NCBI GenBank assembly: GCA_948567375.1 | Contig: OX419757.1 | Span: 47,675,665 to 47,739,664, forward strand | Length of the DNA stretch: 64,000 nucleotides | Direction of reading: 5' to 3' | From: Lunularia cruciata | Lineage: Eukaryota > Streptophyta > Marchantiopsida > Lunulariales > Lunulariaceae | Shown here: positions 32,710 to 43,799 of the stretch, piece by piece | How positions within the stretch are numbered: position 1 is the first letter of the stretch | How the letters are laid out: each line of letters begins with the position of its first letter | The notes under the pieces: model-generated | Told to the model about the DNA's origin: nothing | The model's database searches: none | Seen by the model: only the letters and a program-made list of their open reading frames with translations | Made by a program: the position numbers and the translations under genes

Positions 32710-33049
32710 GGAAAATAGCCCACGTGTACCCTTGAGGCTTTTGGTGTGATAAATTTTCTTTTTCTCTTCTAGTTGTTGTAAGGAACATGGATTTATGTCA
32801 ATATGTCTTAGGTGTAGTTTTATGCTACCTTGCTATAGGAGATATTTCCTATATTATTGTGAAGCCAAAAAAAGTTATGGTGTTATTAGCTCAAGGAGTC
32901 TTTTAATGTGGCTTGAGCCAAGAAATCATGTTGGGTTATACTAGCTCAGGTTCTGTTTTACGTTATTGGAATGAAAGAGTATTTGCCTTAGAGGAGGAGC
33001 AAAAAGGAGTCTTGGAGTTGGAAATACTGGGGAGGCTTTAGAGGAGTTG
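32710..33049. other. Spacer before the 106-bp tandem repeat
   Basis: AT-rich; the homology to MT-family integrase ends at about 32710. No gene seen. Confidence 0.4.
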
Positions 33050-33685
33050 TGACAATGAAAGGCTTGGGGGAAGAGAAAATTTTTGCAAGGACTGTTAGGG
33101 CTTGATAGTGCAGGGGAAAAAAAGGGTTTTCTCTCTAAAGGAATGAACAATGTGCAGGAGAGGAAGTGTTGGGAAAAAAGAGCAATTTTCGCAGGGACTG
33201 TTAGTGCTTGAGAGTGCAAGGGAGAAAAAGAGTTTTCTCTCAAAGGAATGAACAATGTGCAGGAGAGGAAGTGCTTGGACAGGAGAGTGCAATTTTCACA
33301 TGGACTGTTAGGGCTTGAGAGTGCAGGGGAGAAAAAGGGTTTTCTCTCAAAGGAATGAACAATGTGCAGGAGCGGAAGTGCTTGGACATGAGAGTACAAT
33401 TTTCACAAGGACTGTTAGGGCTTGAGAGTGCAAGGGAGATAAAGGGTTTTCTCTCAAAGGAATGAACAATGTGCAGGAGAGGAAGTGCTTGGACAGGAGA
33501 GTGCAATTTTTGCAAGCACTGTTAAGGCTTGAGAGTGTAGAGGAGAGAAAGGTTTTCTCTCAAAGGAATGAACAATGTGCAAGAGAGGAAGTGCTGGGAC
33601 AGAAGAGCAATTTTTGTAGGGACTGTTAGTGCTTGAGAGTGCAGGGGAGAGAAAAGGTTTTCTCTCAAAGGAATGAACAACGTGC
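33050..33685 (+). repeat. Tandem repeat of about 106 bp, six units
   Basis: The block GGAATGAACAATGTGCAGGA recurs with its GAATG at 33141, 33246, 33353, 33460, 33566 and 33671 (periods 105, 107, 107, 106 and 105). Each unit also has GGACTGTTAGGGCTTGAGAG and GGGTTTTCTCTCAAA. Units differ by substitutions and 1-2 bp indels, and the period is not a multiple of three, so it is a minisatellite and not a coding repeat. The last unit is cut by the 5' LTR of element J. Confidence 0.9.
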
Positions 33686-34377
33686 TGTAACACTCATTTG
33701 TGCATGTGTATGGTATTGTGATATTTAGCTTGGTATTACAAGTACTTAAGAGATATTATTTATATAGAGATAAAGGATGGTTCTATATTAGTCATGGTTA
33801 GCTAAAGTTAGTCATAGCTAAGATAGAAGGGACCTTACTTTAGAGGAAGTAGAAAAGATGAGCACCACTATTTTGGATTTTAGTGTGTTGACTTGGTATT
33901 ATTCCTAGGTGTTTGGCTTTGAGGAAAGAGTTGAGAACTCTTGGGCCCGCAAGCCTTTTTGTTTTGGATTCTTCTTTAGTCCAAGGATAGCCCATGTGAA
34001 GGAATCCTTGACTTAGTGGTTGGGTCAAGATAAGACCACATGCTTAGGGGAATATGCCCATGTGAATGGATATTCCTTTCTACTTTTTGACTTTACTTGA
34101 CTTTTAGTCTAGTAACTTGAGTTACCGCAGTAATTAGTAACTTTGGTACGTAACTATTTCACAAGTATATAAACAAGGGGTGAGGAGGTACTCATCATCC
34201 TTTCATTTGCAACTATCTCTCTCTCATTGAGTTCTCTAGTGAGCAATGTCTTGAGTCTTGGAGTGTTAGCCTTGGAGGAGTATGATGGAGTTTGGGTTCC
34301 TTGGCTTCTTAGTCCATGGTGCGCTACCATAATAGCCATCAGAGGTTCATCCTGAGTGAGAGACAGGCCGGCTCACA
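33686..34377 (+). repeat. 5' LTR of element J
   Basis: TGTAACACTC...GGCTCACA, 692 bp. TATATAAA at 34166-34173 is the likely promoter; the transcript would start about 30 bp later. Solo copies of this LTR lie at 13248-13939 and 42716-43407, both in the opposite orientation. Confidence 0.92.
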
Positions 34378-34381
34378 CTTT

Positions 34382-34398
34382 TGGTTCCGTTGCCGGGA
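34382..34398 (+). promoter_or_regulatory. Primer-binding site of element J (tRNA-Asp-like)
   Basis: TGGTTCCGTTGCCGGGA lies 4 bp after the 5' LTR. It resembles the TGGCGCCGTTGCCGGGGA site of Athila/Tat elements, complementary to the 3' end of tRNA-Asp, with two or three differences. Confidence 0.7.
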
Positions 34399-34418
34399 CC
34401 TCTCTAGAAGGCAAGATA

Positions 34419-34589
34419 ATGTTCCGCGTCCAATTCTACATTAGGCAGAAGGAGCCTATGAGAGGTCACTTGGAGAGAACATTAGGAGAGGAGACGGCTG
34501 AACTTATGTTAGAGAACCAAGATCCATTTGTATACCCTGTAGTTCATTATGATGTCTTTGAGGTGATTTTTTATATGTTGTACACATGA
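34419..34589 (+). CDS. Short leader protein of element J
   Basis: 56 codons from the first ATG after the primer site. It contains FRVQFYIRQKEPMRG, LGEETAELMLENQDP and YPVVHYDVFEVIFYMLY. The order of marks (V..YI.R...MR, then G.E, then .NQDP.V.PVV.YD, then I.Y.L) is the same as in leader proteins 1 and 2 of elements H and I, which belong to a different Ty3 lineage. Function unknown. Confidence 0.5.
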   Translation: MFRVQFYIRQKEPMRGHLERTLGEETAELMLENQDPFVYPVVHYDVFEVIFYMLYT

Positions 34590-35236
34590 GAGGAATTGGA
34601 GAGATTGTGTGAGGTGGATTGCAGATTTTGGGGATTAAGGTGATTTTGGGCAAAATCTCAAGTTTGAGATCTGGACTTGAGATTTCTACACATGATAGCT
34701 TGGGTTATCTTTCAGTTATCACACTTGAAATTATTGTGAGAGCTTCTATGCACACTAGGCTAGAATTTTTGAAAGTTGATAGGGTAAAGTGCTTCCGCAA
34801 CTGCATGCTCTCTGGAAAATTATACAGAGTCTGCCATTTCTTCAATTTTAAGTGAATTGTCCTGAACATTTTCAAGAAAATTAAGTGCATTGTATCCTAC
34901 CTGAGGCCACAAAAATTAGAGATAGATAGTTCTTGCGCAAGGAGTAATGGGTTTTTGAAGTGAAGGGGGTTTTTTTCAGACCAAATCTGAAATATAGGTG
35001 CTGAATAGAAAGGTGTCTAGGCCAAATGGCTCAATGAAAAGATCTCAAATTTTGCAAGGAGGGACACCCTAGAGTTGTGATCAAGTGTGCAAAATATTAG
35101 AGGACTAAGACATACAGGTTGGGAGATTTGAGTGACATTGTGAGGAAGGGTCGATTCTGCAGAGTGGAGATCTCATGCATGAGAAATTTGAGATCAACAA
35201 AAAGCATGTTTGAGTGTTTAGATTCATCTTAGGAAC

Positions 35237-35710
35237 ATGGAGGGTCATCAAGAGTGGAAATTGAGATTATGCAATGTTCCCCAAGGGTTTGAGGTGATTT
35301 TAGGGGTTGATTTGAGGAAAAGAGAGTTTACAATAGAATTTGAAGAGAGTGTTGAGAGGATCCAAAAACCTACACCACTTGGAGTAAAGAGTGAGTCTAG
35401 GTGCTTTTTGTGTGAAGAGAAGGGACATAAGGCAAGTTAATGTCCATTGACCTTTGAGAGCAAGAGATTGAGTGAAAGGAGAGGCTTACTTGACTTGGGT
35501 TTGCATGTTGGACCTTCTTCACCAAGATTGGGAGGGAGAAGATCTAAGACCAAGGAGTTGTGTGAGGTTTGTGGAGTTGAGGGACTTCCAAAAGGACATG
35601 AGTGTAGTGGAGTAAAATCACTTTTGGAGACTTTGGTGAAGGATCTTGGAGAGAGTCTTAGTACAGATACAGAAATACTACCACCTTCATCAGCTAGTTC
35701 TCAAGATTAG
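35237..35710 (+). pseudogene. Second leader ORF of element J, with a zinc-knuckle motif
   Basis: ATG at 35237 opens a frame of 157 codons with one in-frame TAA at 35438-35440. The start (KLRLCNVPQGFEVILGVDLRK) has no known domain. CFLCEEKGHKAS followed by Cys directly after the stop gives a CCHC knuckle, and CEVCGVEGLPKGHEC follows further on. It lies between the primer site and gag, where Tat/Ogre-type elements carry an extra ORF. Role unknown; nucleic-acid binding is a guess from the knuckle. Confidence 0.5.
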
Positions 35711-35934
35711 TGATGGAGATAATCTTTAACTTATGGATAAACTATCCATGAGAGTTAGATTAATATGCACTCTAGGATTTGATGTTGCTATAGAAATCTT
35801 GGAGCAACCTGAACCTTTTTTGTTCCCTAGAGTGGATTATTCTTAGATGGTGTTAGTCATGTATATACTTTATTAGTAATAGAGAAAGAAAAGAGAAAAA
35901 AATTTGAGAGAAAGAAAGATAGTGAGAGGTTAAG

Positions 35935-37079
35935 ATGGGGAAACTTCCGGTTTTCTTTGGCAAGGATGGAGAAGATGTGGAGGCCTTTGTGAGAGACTTC
36001 AAGAGAGCTTGCATAGGAAACAATGAGAGGAGGAAGAATGAGTGGGCCTCATTATTACCAGATTTCTTTGAGGATGCAGGACTTACATGGTATGAGTCAG
36101 AATACCAAAAGAGAGAGAGGAGAGATGGGGAAGAGGAGTCTTGGGAGACTTTGACTTCAGCACTCATTGAGAACTTTCTTCCTGATGAGAGTTCTGAGAG
36201 ATTGATGAGTGAGGTTACATTCCTAAAGAAAGGAGATGGAGAGAAAGTGAGAGTCTATGTGGAAAGAGTGGAAAAGTTAGAGTCCAGATTTCGCATAGTG
36301 TTGAGGAAGGGTGGTGATGATGTGGAGACTACAATGATTGGCATAGAGGCCATGCTCACCAAGAATTTTGTGGGAGGGTTGAGACCACAAATAAGAAGCA
36401 AGGTGAAATATGAGAAACTTTCTTCCAAGGTTGAAGCTATCAAGATTGCAATTCGTATGGAGGAGAGTTTGGAAGGGGATGAGAGTGATTTGGTGGTGAA
36501 GGAGGTTGTGCATCCTCCTCAAGGCTACAAGTATGGTGGGACTTCTGATACCTTGGTGACAAGGGTTGCACCACAAGTAGTAGTTGCTCTAGTTCTTGCA
36601 CCTCCACCAAAAGATCCACTCCAAACCATCATAGAACAACTTGCGGATCTCAAGATCAATGTGGTGCAACTATGGGAGAAGAGAGAGGTGGATCAGAATC
36701 TAGGAGTTATGGAAACTATCCATATAGAGGAGGCCAACCAGCCAACAATTTCAATGATAGAAATTGTTTTGGTTGTGGAGGAAGAGGCCATATCCAAAGG
36801 AATTGCCCAAATTCCACTTACCATGGAGGAAGGAGTTATGAGGGAGCCAATAGATGGAAAGAGGGAGGTAGTGAAACCCAAGTGGCTCCTAATCCCAACA
36901 AAGGTAAGGGGATAGCATCCATAGATGTGGTTGAGAGCAAGTATGAGAAGGGAAAGTGCTCAAACTCCAAGGGTCTTAATTTGGAGCTTTTGGCACAAGA
37001 GAAGAAGAGAGCTTGTTTTGCAGAGGATATTCACTCTTCTCAAGGATTCACTCCAAGCAAGGATACTCCTGTCTACTAG
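35935..37079 (+). pseudogene. Gag of element J (frameshifted)
   Basis: ATG at 35935 (MGKLPVFFGKDGEDVEAF). The frame to about 36670 holds the Retrotrans_gag core: LTWYESEYQ, ESWETLTSALIENFLPDES, VRVYVERVEKLESRF. The zinc knuckle (CFGCGGRGHIQRNC, about 36766-36807) is in another frame (36672-37079), so a frameshift near 36650-36680 separates capsid from nucleocapsid. Gag forms the particle and packages RNA. Confidence 0.85.
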
Positions 37080-37896
37080 GAGCACTCGCACCTCAACACC
37101 ACTAACAACAAAGACCCCAAGGAAGAAGTTGGGGATGGAGGACTTCTTGATCTCAAAGCAACAATGGAACTACAATGTGTTGGAGGATGTTGGTAGTTAC
37201 AAGGCTAACATCACAGTGGGCCAATTAATTGCTTTGAACCCTACCTTGAGAAAGGAGCTTAGAGGTGGTTTGAGTTCTACAAGGAGCAAGAGGAAGAAGA
37301 AGGCAAAAGCTCCCATATCAATGGGAGTGGTGGATGCCAAACCAGCACCATGGGAGGCTTGTGAATATGCCTCCAAGATTGATGTGAGAGTGAATGGTCA
37401 CAACATCAAGGATGCATTGGTTGATGGAGGATCAGCAGTGAATGCCATGTCAGAAAGGTTGATAGAGAAATTGGGTATGATACTCTCAAGACCTTCAACA
37501 TTTGTGGTGAGCATGGCAAACAAGCAACAAGTTTGACCAGTAGAGGTGATGGATAAAGTGGTAGTTTCTATTATGAGAGTTCAAAATCTCATGACTTTCC
37601 AAGTCTTGAAGGATTCAAGCTATGACTTACTTCTTGGGAGGCCATGGTTGAGAGCAGCATGCACAACTGATCGATGGCACAAAGGGTACTTGAGGATTGG
37701 GCCATCAAACCATAGAGTCACAGTTCCTGTGACTAACACCACCAACACTTCACATTCAGATACACCATCTTTTGATTATTGGGAATCAGATATTGAAGAA
37801 GGAGCTTTACGTGTGGACACAACATTGAGGAAGAGACTTCCACGGAGGAGGATGAATCTGAATCTGATTCAGATGTGTATCCCTTGTGTGCTATGA
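37080..37896 (+). pseudogene. Protease region of element J
   Basis: In the frame ending at 37536, IDVRVNGHNIKDALVDGGSA (near 37380-37440) is the retropepsin active site with D-G-G-S in place of D-S/T-G-S/A. This is followed by VNAMSERLIEKLG. The second half (VVSIMRVQNLMTFQVL, YDLLLGRPWL) continues at 37546 in the same frame after a TGA at 37534-37536. The rest to 37896 is a linker. Confidence 0.75.
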
Positions 37897-40071
37897 ATTT
37901 TGCACCTAAGCCAGAGGTTTTGAAGGACCCAGACAAATCACCATTGACACTTGAGGAGGTAGAGAGAAGGTTAGCTACCCTCAAGTATGGTCCAAATGTT
38001 ACCAAGGAAGAGAAAGTGAGATTTGAGGAGATTTTCCGCAAGTTCATCCATGTGTTTGCTTTCAGTTACAAGGATTTGAAGGAAGTCACCTTGGAGGAGC
38101 ACAAGGTAGAGGTGGAGTCACATGCAAGACCAATCCGCCAAAAGCAACATCGCATTAGCCCACCAATATGTTTGGTTGTGAAGGAGGAGATTGATAAGCT
38201 CAAGGAGGCTGGATTTATCTTTGGAGAATTCAAAATGGGTATCTCCAATTGTCATTGTGAAGAAAAAGAATGGCAAGCTTTGGGTATGTGTGGATTACAA
38301 GAAGCTCAATGTTGTTACCAAGAAGGACTACTATCCATTGCTGTTCATTGATGAGATCTTGGAGGAGGTTGCAGGTCATGAGAGGTACAGTTTTGGAGAT
38401 GGTTATAGTGGATACAACCAAATCAAGATTGCACCAGAGCATCAACAACTCACCACATTCATCACACCTTGGGGAACTTACGCTTTCAAGGTCATGCCTT
38501 TTGGGCTTTCCAATGCTCCAGCCACATTCCAACGGTTCATGAACAAGGTATTTGAACCTTTCATTGGGAAATTTGTGAGAGACTTCATTGATGACTTTTG
38601 TGTCTATGGGAGCAAGGAGGAGCACTTTGAGCACCTAATCAAAGTCTTGCAACGCTTGGATGAGGCAAATGCATCACTCAACCCAGAGAAGTGCATTTTT
38701 GGATGTGAAGAAGGTCTACTTTTGGGCCACATCATCTCCAAGGATAGAATAGTAGTTGATCCTGAGAAGGTGAGGAAAATCTCAGACCTTCTATTCCCTT
38801 CAAGCTTGATAAAGTTACGCCAATTCTTGGGGATGGTTGGATACTATAGGAGGTTCATCTTCTCATTTTCCAACAAGGCTTATGCATTGACCATCTACAT
38901 GAAGAAGGGTGTAGATAACATGGTGATTTTGGAGGACAAGGAGGCTCTCAAAGCTTTTGAGGAGCTCAAGCAATCCCTTGTTGTAGCTCCAATTCTTGCT
39001 AAACCTGATTGGAGTAAGCCTTTCATCCTCTACATTAATGCTTCTAATGTAGCTATAGGATGCACTCTTAGTCAATTAGACCAAGATGGGCATGATCATC
39101 CAATAGCTTATGCTAGTAGGCAAATGGTTTCAACAGAGAAGAACTACTCTGTCATGGAGAGAGAAGGGTTGGCAGTGATCTTTGGTCTCAAGAACTTTAG
39201 ACACTACTTGATTGGAGGGAAAGCCACCATTGTCACGGATCACAAGGCTTTGAAGTACATCTTCAACAAACCTTATGTTGAAGGGAGACTAGCAAGATGG
39301 ATGATACTCTTATCTGAGTATGACTACACCATTGAGGATAGGCCAGGAAAGAAACATGCAAATGCTGATTTGTTTTCTAGAGCCTATGATCATGATGGAG
39401 ATGAGCCAATGGATGATTCCTTCCCAGATGAGGAGCTCATGACAATCTCAGTCACTCAAGAGGTTCCAATGGAGTACAAGGAGATTGTGGATTTTGTGAC
39501 AAGAGGTAACTTTCCAGAAGGGATGCATGCTAGGGAGAGGAAGGCCCTTGCAGCAAGATCTAGACCTTACACAATGGTGGAGGATATTCTTTTTCACCAA
39601 GGAGCAGATGGTCTACTTCGAAGAGTAGTGGGTAAGGAAGAGTCTATCCTACTCATAAAGGAGTTTCATGAAGGTTTAGTATGTGGAGGACACTTTGCAG
39701 GAAAGGTGACTGCTTTCAAGATTCTAGATGCAGGTTACCATTGGAGAGGGATTTTCAAGGATTGTCTTGATTATTGCAAAACTTGTCATGTTTGTCAAGC
39801 TTTTGCTAGAAAGTCTACATCCACTCCACCACTTAGATCAATTCCATTGCAAGGACCTTTTGAGAAGTGGGGAATTGATTTTGTAGGTCCTCTCAATAGA
39901 ACCCCAAGGAACAATCGGTACATTGTGGTAGTTACTGATTACCTTACCAAGTGGGTTGAGGCTAGACCATTGAGGGACAAGAATGAAGATGAAGTGGGTA
40001 GATTTCTCTATGAACGCATTATCACTAGGTTTGGATGCCCTTTGGAGTTGGTTTCTGATAGAGGAGTCTAG
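37875..40071 (+). pseudogene. RT, RNase H and integrase N-terminus of element J
   Basis: 37875-38240 gives the RT approach (VFAFSYKDLKEV, HARPIRQKQHRISP). After a frameshift, 38241-40071 is one long frame. RT: WVCVDYKKLN, YSFGDGYSGYNQI, VMPFGLSNAPATFQRFM and FIDDFCVYG (catalytic DD). RNase H: LYINASNVAIG (catalytic Asp is Asn), TDHKALKYIF, KKHANADLFSR. Integrase: FHEGLVCGGHF and CKTCHVC (HHCC finger), GIDFVGPLNR (first Asp), VSDRGV (second Asp). The frame ends at TAG 40069-40071, where the family has Gln before FTG. Confidence 0.88.
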
Positions 40072-40720
40072 TTTACAGGAAGCATTACTACAACCATGCT
40101 ACGATATTTCTCTATCACCCACAGAGTAACTACATCCTATAAGCCAAATTCCAATGGCTTGGCAGAGAGAACCAATCAAACCTTGTGCATGATGTTGGCC
40201 AAAGATGCAGAAATGGAAGGGGCAAAACATCATTGGGACAAGGGGATTCATGCAATTTTGTGGGAGTATAGGACAACCATGAAGACTTCCACCGGATATT
40301 CTCCATTTCAATTGGTGTATGGTATTGAGTCTACCTTACCTATTCACTTTGATCTTCCTACCTTCCAAAGCATTCATAGGAGATTGAAGAAAGCACAAGG
40401 AGGTGATGCAAAGAAGTCAAGGAAGGATCAACTCATGGAGTTGGAAGAGGCAAGAGCAATTGCTATGGTTTGAGTGGAGCAAGACCAAAGGAAACAAAAG
40501 GAGAGATATGACAAGAGGCAAGGCAAGAAGAAGGTGAAGACTTTCAAAGAAGGTGATTGGGTAATGTTGTTTGATTCCATTCGATTCAAGAGAGTGCAAA
40601 AGAAGTTTTTGCCTAAGTACTTTGGACCTTTCATAGTGGAGAAGGTGTGGGGCAATTAACCCTATGATCTCAAGGAGTTGGGAGGAAGCACTTTGATAGG
40701 ATTAACCATGATAAGTTGAA
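40072..40720 (+). pseudogene. Integrase C-terminal part of element J
   Basis: Same frame as the preceding part after TAG 40069-40071. SNGLAERTNQ (catalytic Glu) and the core end (WEYRTTMKTSTGYSPFQLVY) lead to TGA at 40471-40473. Beyond it come KERYDKRQGKKKVKTFKEGDW and FLPKYFGPFIVEKVWGN, a GPF-type module ending in TAA near 40657. No chromodomain follows; coding ends before the 3' LTR. Confidence 0.8.
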
Positions 40721-40773
40721 GATGTACCATAGAAGGTAGAGAGACCTTCACTTTGAGGACAAAGTGAAAACAT

Positions 40774-40787
40774 AGTCCGGGGGTAAA
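40774..40787 (+). promoter_or_regulatory. Polypurine tract region of element J
   Basis: AGTCCGGGGGTAAA directly before the 3' LTR at 40788. The GGGGG core is the likely plus-strand primer; it is less pure than that of H and I. Confidence 0.5.
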
Positions 40788-41479
40788 TGTAACACTCATT
40801 TGTGCATGTGTATGGTATTGTGATATTTAGCTTGGTATTACAAGTACTTAAGAGATATTATTTATATAGAGATAAAAGATGGTTCTATATTAGTCATGGT
40901 TAGCTAAAGTTAGTCATAGCTAAGATAGAAGGGACCTTACTTTAGAGGAAGTAGAAAAGATGAGCACCACTATTTTGGATTTTAGTGTGTTGACTTGGTA
41001 TTATTCCTAGGTGTTTGGCTTTGAGGAAAGAGTTGAGAACTCTTGGGCCCGCAAGCCTTTTTGTTTTGGATTCTTCTTTAGTCCAAGGATAGCCCATGTG
41101 AAGGAATCCTTGACTTAGTGGTTGGGTCAAGATAAGACCACATGATTAGGGTAATATGCCCATGTGAATGGATATTCCTTTCTACTTTTTGACTTTACTT
41201 GACTTTTAGTCTAGTAACTTGAGTTACTACGGTAATTAGTAACTTTGGTACGTAACTATTTCACAAGTATATAAACAAGGGGTGAGGAGGTACGCATCAT
41301 CCTTTCATTTACAACTATCTCTCTCTCATTGAGTTCTCTAGTGAGCAATGTCTTGAGTCTTGGAGTGTTAGCCTTGGAGGAGTATGATGGAGTTTGGGTT
41401 CTTTGCCTTCTTAGTCCATGGTGCGCTACCATAATAGCCATCAGAGGTTCATCTTGAGTGAGGGACAGGCTAGCTCATA
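40788..41479 (+). repeat. 3' LTR of element J
   Basis: 692 bp, TGTAACACTC...GCTCATA; the terminal CA has become TA. Roughly 15 differences from the 5' LTR by eye, mostly transitions, so about 2 percent divergence. Confidence 0.92.
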
Positions 41480-42715
41480 GTACTGACTTCACAGTGGGGC
41501 CCATTGTCACTTTGCACCATTTGCACCTTCGAGTGTGCCGTCAACAGGACCGTTAGGGTTCAGACCTAGCTTGAGTCCTGGGATTATACTTTCAAAGTGC
41601 AACTCCAAAGAGCTCACTTCTCTGATGTTGAGCCTTCAAGTTCTTGGCTATGGTGGACATAGGCCGGCAAGCGTCACCTAGATTCTCTATGCTTGAGTGG
41701 GTGTGGCTTGACTGTAATCATTGCCCAATTGTTGGCAGTTTATAGAGTGACAGATCAAGTACTGATCTGAATTGAGTTGAGTTGAGTTGAGTTGAGAGTG
41801 GTAGCCAATCTGATTACATTAGAGAAGTGAACTCAAGGGGAAATCGAGTGCAGGAACTTTGAGTGTTGGTGGTATCTCCAAGCTTGGTGGATCATTGGTA
41901 GCTCGATTCAAGTTCAATTTTTCTCTAGTGTGCAGAAGCTTGTTCAATAGATGCAGATTTGGTAGTAAGGCAGACGGTGTGCGGAAGCACTGGCCAATTT
42001 TTGAGCAAAGAAGAAGCAAATTTTGAACAGTGGTTGTGATTTTGAGCTCAAGAGGTGAAGGCAAGACCAATTTGTTGCGAGTGGGGCTCATAAAGTCAAA
42101 TTGAAGGTGGAGTTGGGAAGCTATTCTCATGAATTTGTGATTTCAAGAAACCTATGTTGTCAATTTGGCTTGAGTGGAAAGTAAGCGGGGGATTTGGCAG
42201 ATAGCCAACTTTAGGGTTTACGTTAGATTTTGCTTGGATTTTACATCAGATTTTTGCCAGATTTGGAGGACTTTTGCTAGTTTGGAGGACTTTTGCAAGT
42301 TTGGAGAAGTTTTGCCAATTTTGGAGGAGGTTTGAAGTGGCAAGAAGAAAGGCCTCATTTGCCTCAAGAGGCTTCAAGGCATAGGGCTGTGGGCTATGAG
42401 AGGCTACAAAGGGCCAGCTTGCTGGCGTGAGGCTAGCTAGTTTAGAATAGATCTTGGTCATTGGTTGGCAAAATCTGCCTTTCCTACTAGATTGTGCGCA
42501 ATAAGGTTTGATCCCTAGATCTCTTGTTCCTAGATTGGTGCCCTAGCAAACTAGTCCACCCTCACTTGTTGTCCTACTAACTGTGCCACTGTTATCTATA
42601 CACATGTAGCTTTGGCTAGGAGAGGCAGTATGATCCCATTCTTGGTGATCCTGGTAGCTTAGGACTTAGATACACTTCTCTTATGTCAAATGCTAAATGG
42701 TGGCAAAGTCAGTCC
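41480..42715 (+). mobile_element. MT-family LTR (3' part) and leader, + strand
   Basis: 41480-41818 is the reverse complement of the LTR body at 23780-24120: blocks CACTTTGCACC, GACCGTTAGGGTTCAGACC, GAGTTGAGTTGAGTTGAGAG. It ends GATTACA at 41818. The following 900 bp should be the 5' leader of an MT-family element. No primer-binding site or gag is recognisable, and frames are short. The left end is cut by element J, the right end by the solo LTR at 42716. Confidence 0.6.
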
Positions 42716-43407
42716 TGTGAGCCGGCCTGTCTCTCACTCAGGATGAACCTCTGATGGTTATTATGGTAGCGCACCATGGACTAAGAAGGCAAGGAACCCG
42801 AACTCCATCATACTCCTCCAAGGCTAACACTCCAAGACTCAAGACATTGCTCACTAGAGAACTCAATGAGAGAGAGATAGTTGTAAATGAAAGGATGATG
42901 AGTACCTCCTCACCCCTTGTTTATATACTTGTGAAATAGTTATGTACCAAAGTTACTAATTACCGTAGTAACTCAAGTTACTAGACTAAAAGTCAAGTAA
43001 AGTCAAAAAGTAGAAAGGAATATCCATTCACATGGGCATATTCCCCTAAGCATGTGATCTTATCTTGACCCAACCACTAAGTCAATGATTCCTTCACATG
43101 GGCTATCCTTGGACTAAAGAAGAATCCAAAACAAAAAGGCTTGCGGGCCCAAGAGTTCTCAACTCTTTCCTCAAAGCCAAACACCTAGGAATAATACCAA
43201 GTCAACACACTAAAATCCAAAATAGTGGTGCTCATCTTTTCTACTTCCTCTAAAGTAAGGTCCCCTCTATCTTAGCTATGACTAACTTTAGCTAACCATG
43301 ACTAATATAGAACCATCCTTTATCACTATATAAATAATACCTCTTAAGTACTTGTAATACCAAGCTAAATATCACAATACCATACACATGCACAAATGAG
43401 TATTACA
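42716..43407 (-). mobile_element. Second solo LTR of the J type
   Basis: 692 bp, opposite orientation to J, ends TGTGAGCCGG...TATTACA on the + strand. Flanks GTCC (42712-42715) and GTCT (43408-43411), a 4-bp duplication with one mismatch. Very close in sequence to the solo LTR at 13248-13939. Confidence 0.9.
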
Positions 43408-43799
43408 GTCTCGTGTTGTTTTATGAGATGGAGGGTTTTTGTTTAGATTTCTTGTGATTAGACCCCCTTCATTCTTTGCTTCCTATTTGTGCACCACATT
43501 TGTGTAAGAAGTCTTGACTTTTGAGCGTTAGTGCTTTGGTGTGCTGTTGGTAGTGAGGTTGGAGTGATGACCAATAAGACTACCTTTGTTTCTCTCCGGT
43601 GAGGCAAGAAGTGATGATCTGCAAACCATGAGAGTGCATGTTATGATGGCAGGTTACAGTTTGCCCTTTCCCCTAGTATAGTTATCTTAGTTAGAGTTAC
43701 ATTAGTGGGTGATGCTTAGTTGGTATTGGCACGTGGTGGTGTTGGCACTTGGTGGGGTACTTGCGGTTGTGACTTGCGGTTGTAGTTGTGGTTACTTTG
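43408..43799. other. Spacer between solo LTR and element H
   Basis: 392 bp, G/T-rich toward its right end (TTGCGGTTGTGACTTGCGG). No gene seen. Weak similarity to 19700-19760 around GATGACCAA and TGTTATGATGGCA. Confidence 0.4.

Larger units (their letters stand above)
33686..41479 (+). mobile_element. Element J: full-length Ty3/gypsy, Athila/Tat-like branch, + strand
   Basis: 7,794 bp with two 692-bp LTRs (33686-34377 and 40788-41479) differing at roughly 15 positions by eye. It has a primer site resembling tRNA-Asp, short leader ORFs, gag with CCHC finger, protease, RT, RNase H and integrase in Ty3 order. No chromodomain is seen after the integrase. The tRNA-Asp-type primer, extra ORFs before gag and RT wording such as DGYSGYNQI suggest the non-chromovirus Athila/Tat branch. 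Flanks are GTGC (33682-33685) and GTAC (41480-41483), at best a mismatched 4-bp duplication. Confidence 0.9.

Noticed and set aside
33050-33685. CRISPR-like array
   Set aside because: Units are 106 bp and similar over their whole length, without constant repeats and unique spacers, in plant nuclear DNA. It is a minisatellite.
32941-33693. - strand frames with repeated LPLLHIVHSFERKPF-like peptides
   Set aside because: These are translations of the 106-bp tandem repeat, whose period is not a multiple of three. There is no evidence of a gene.
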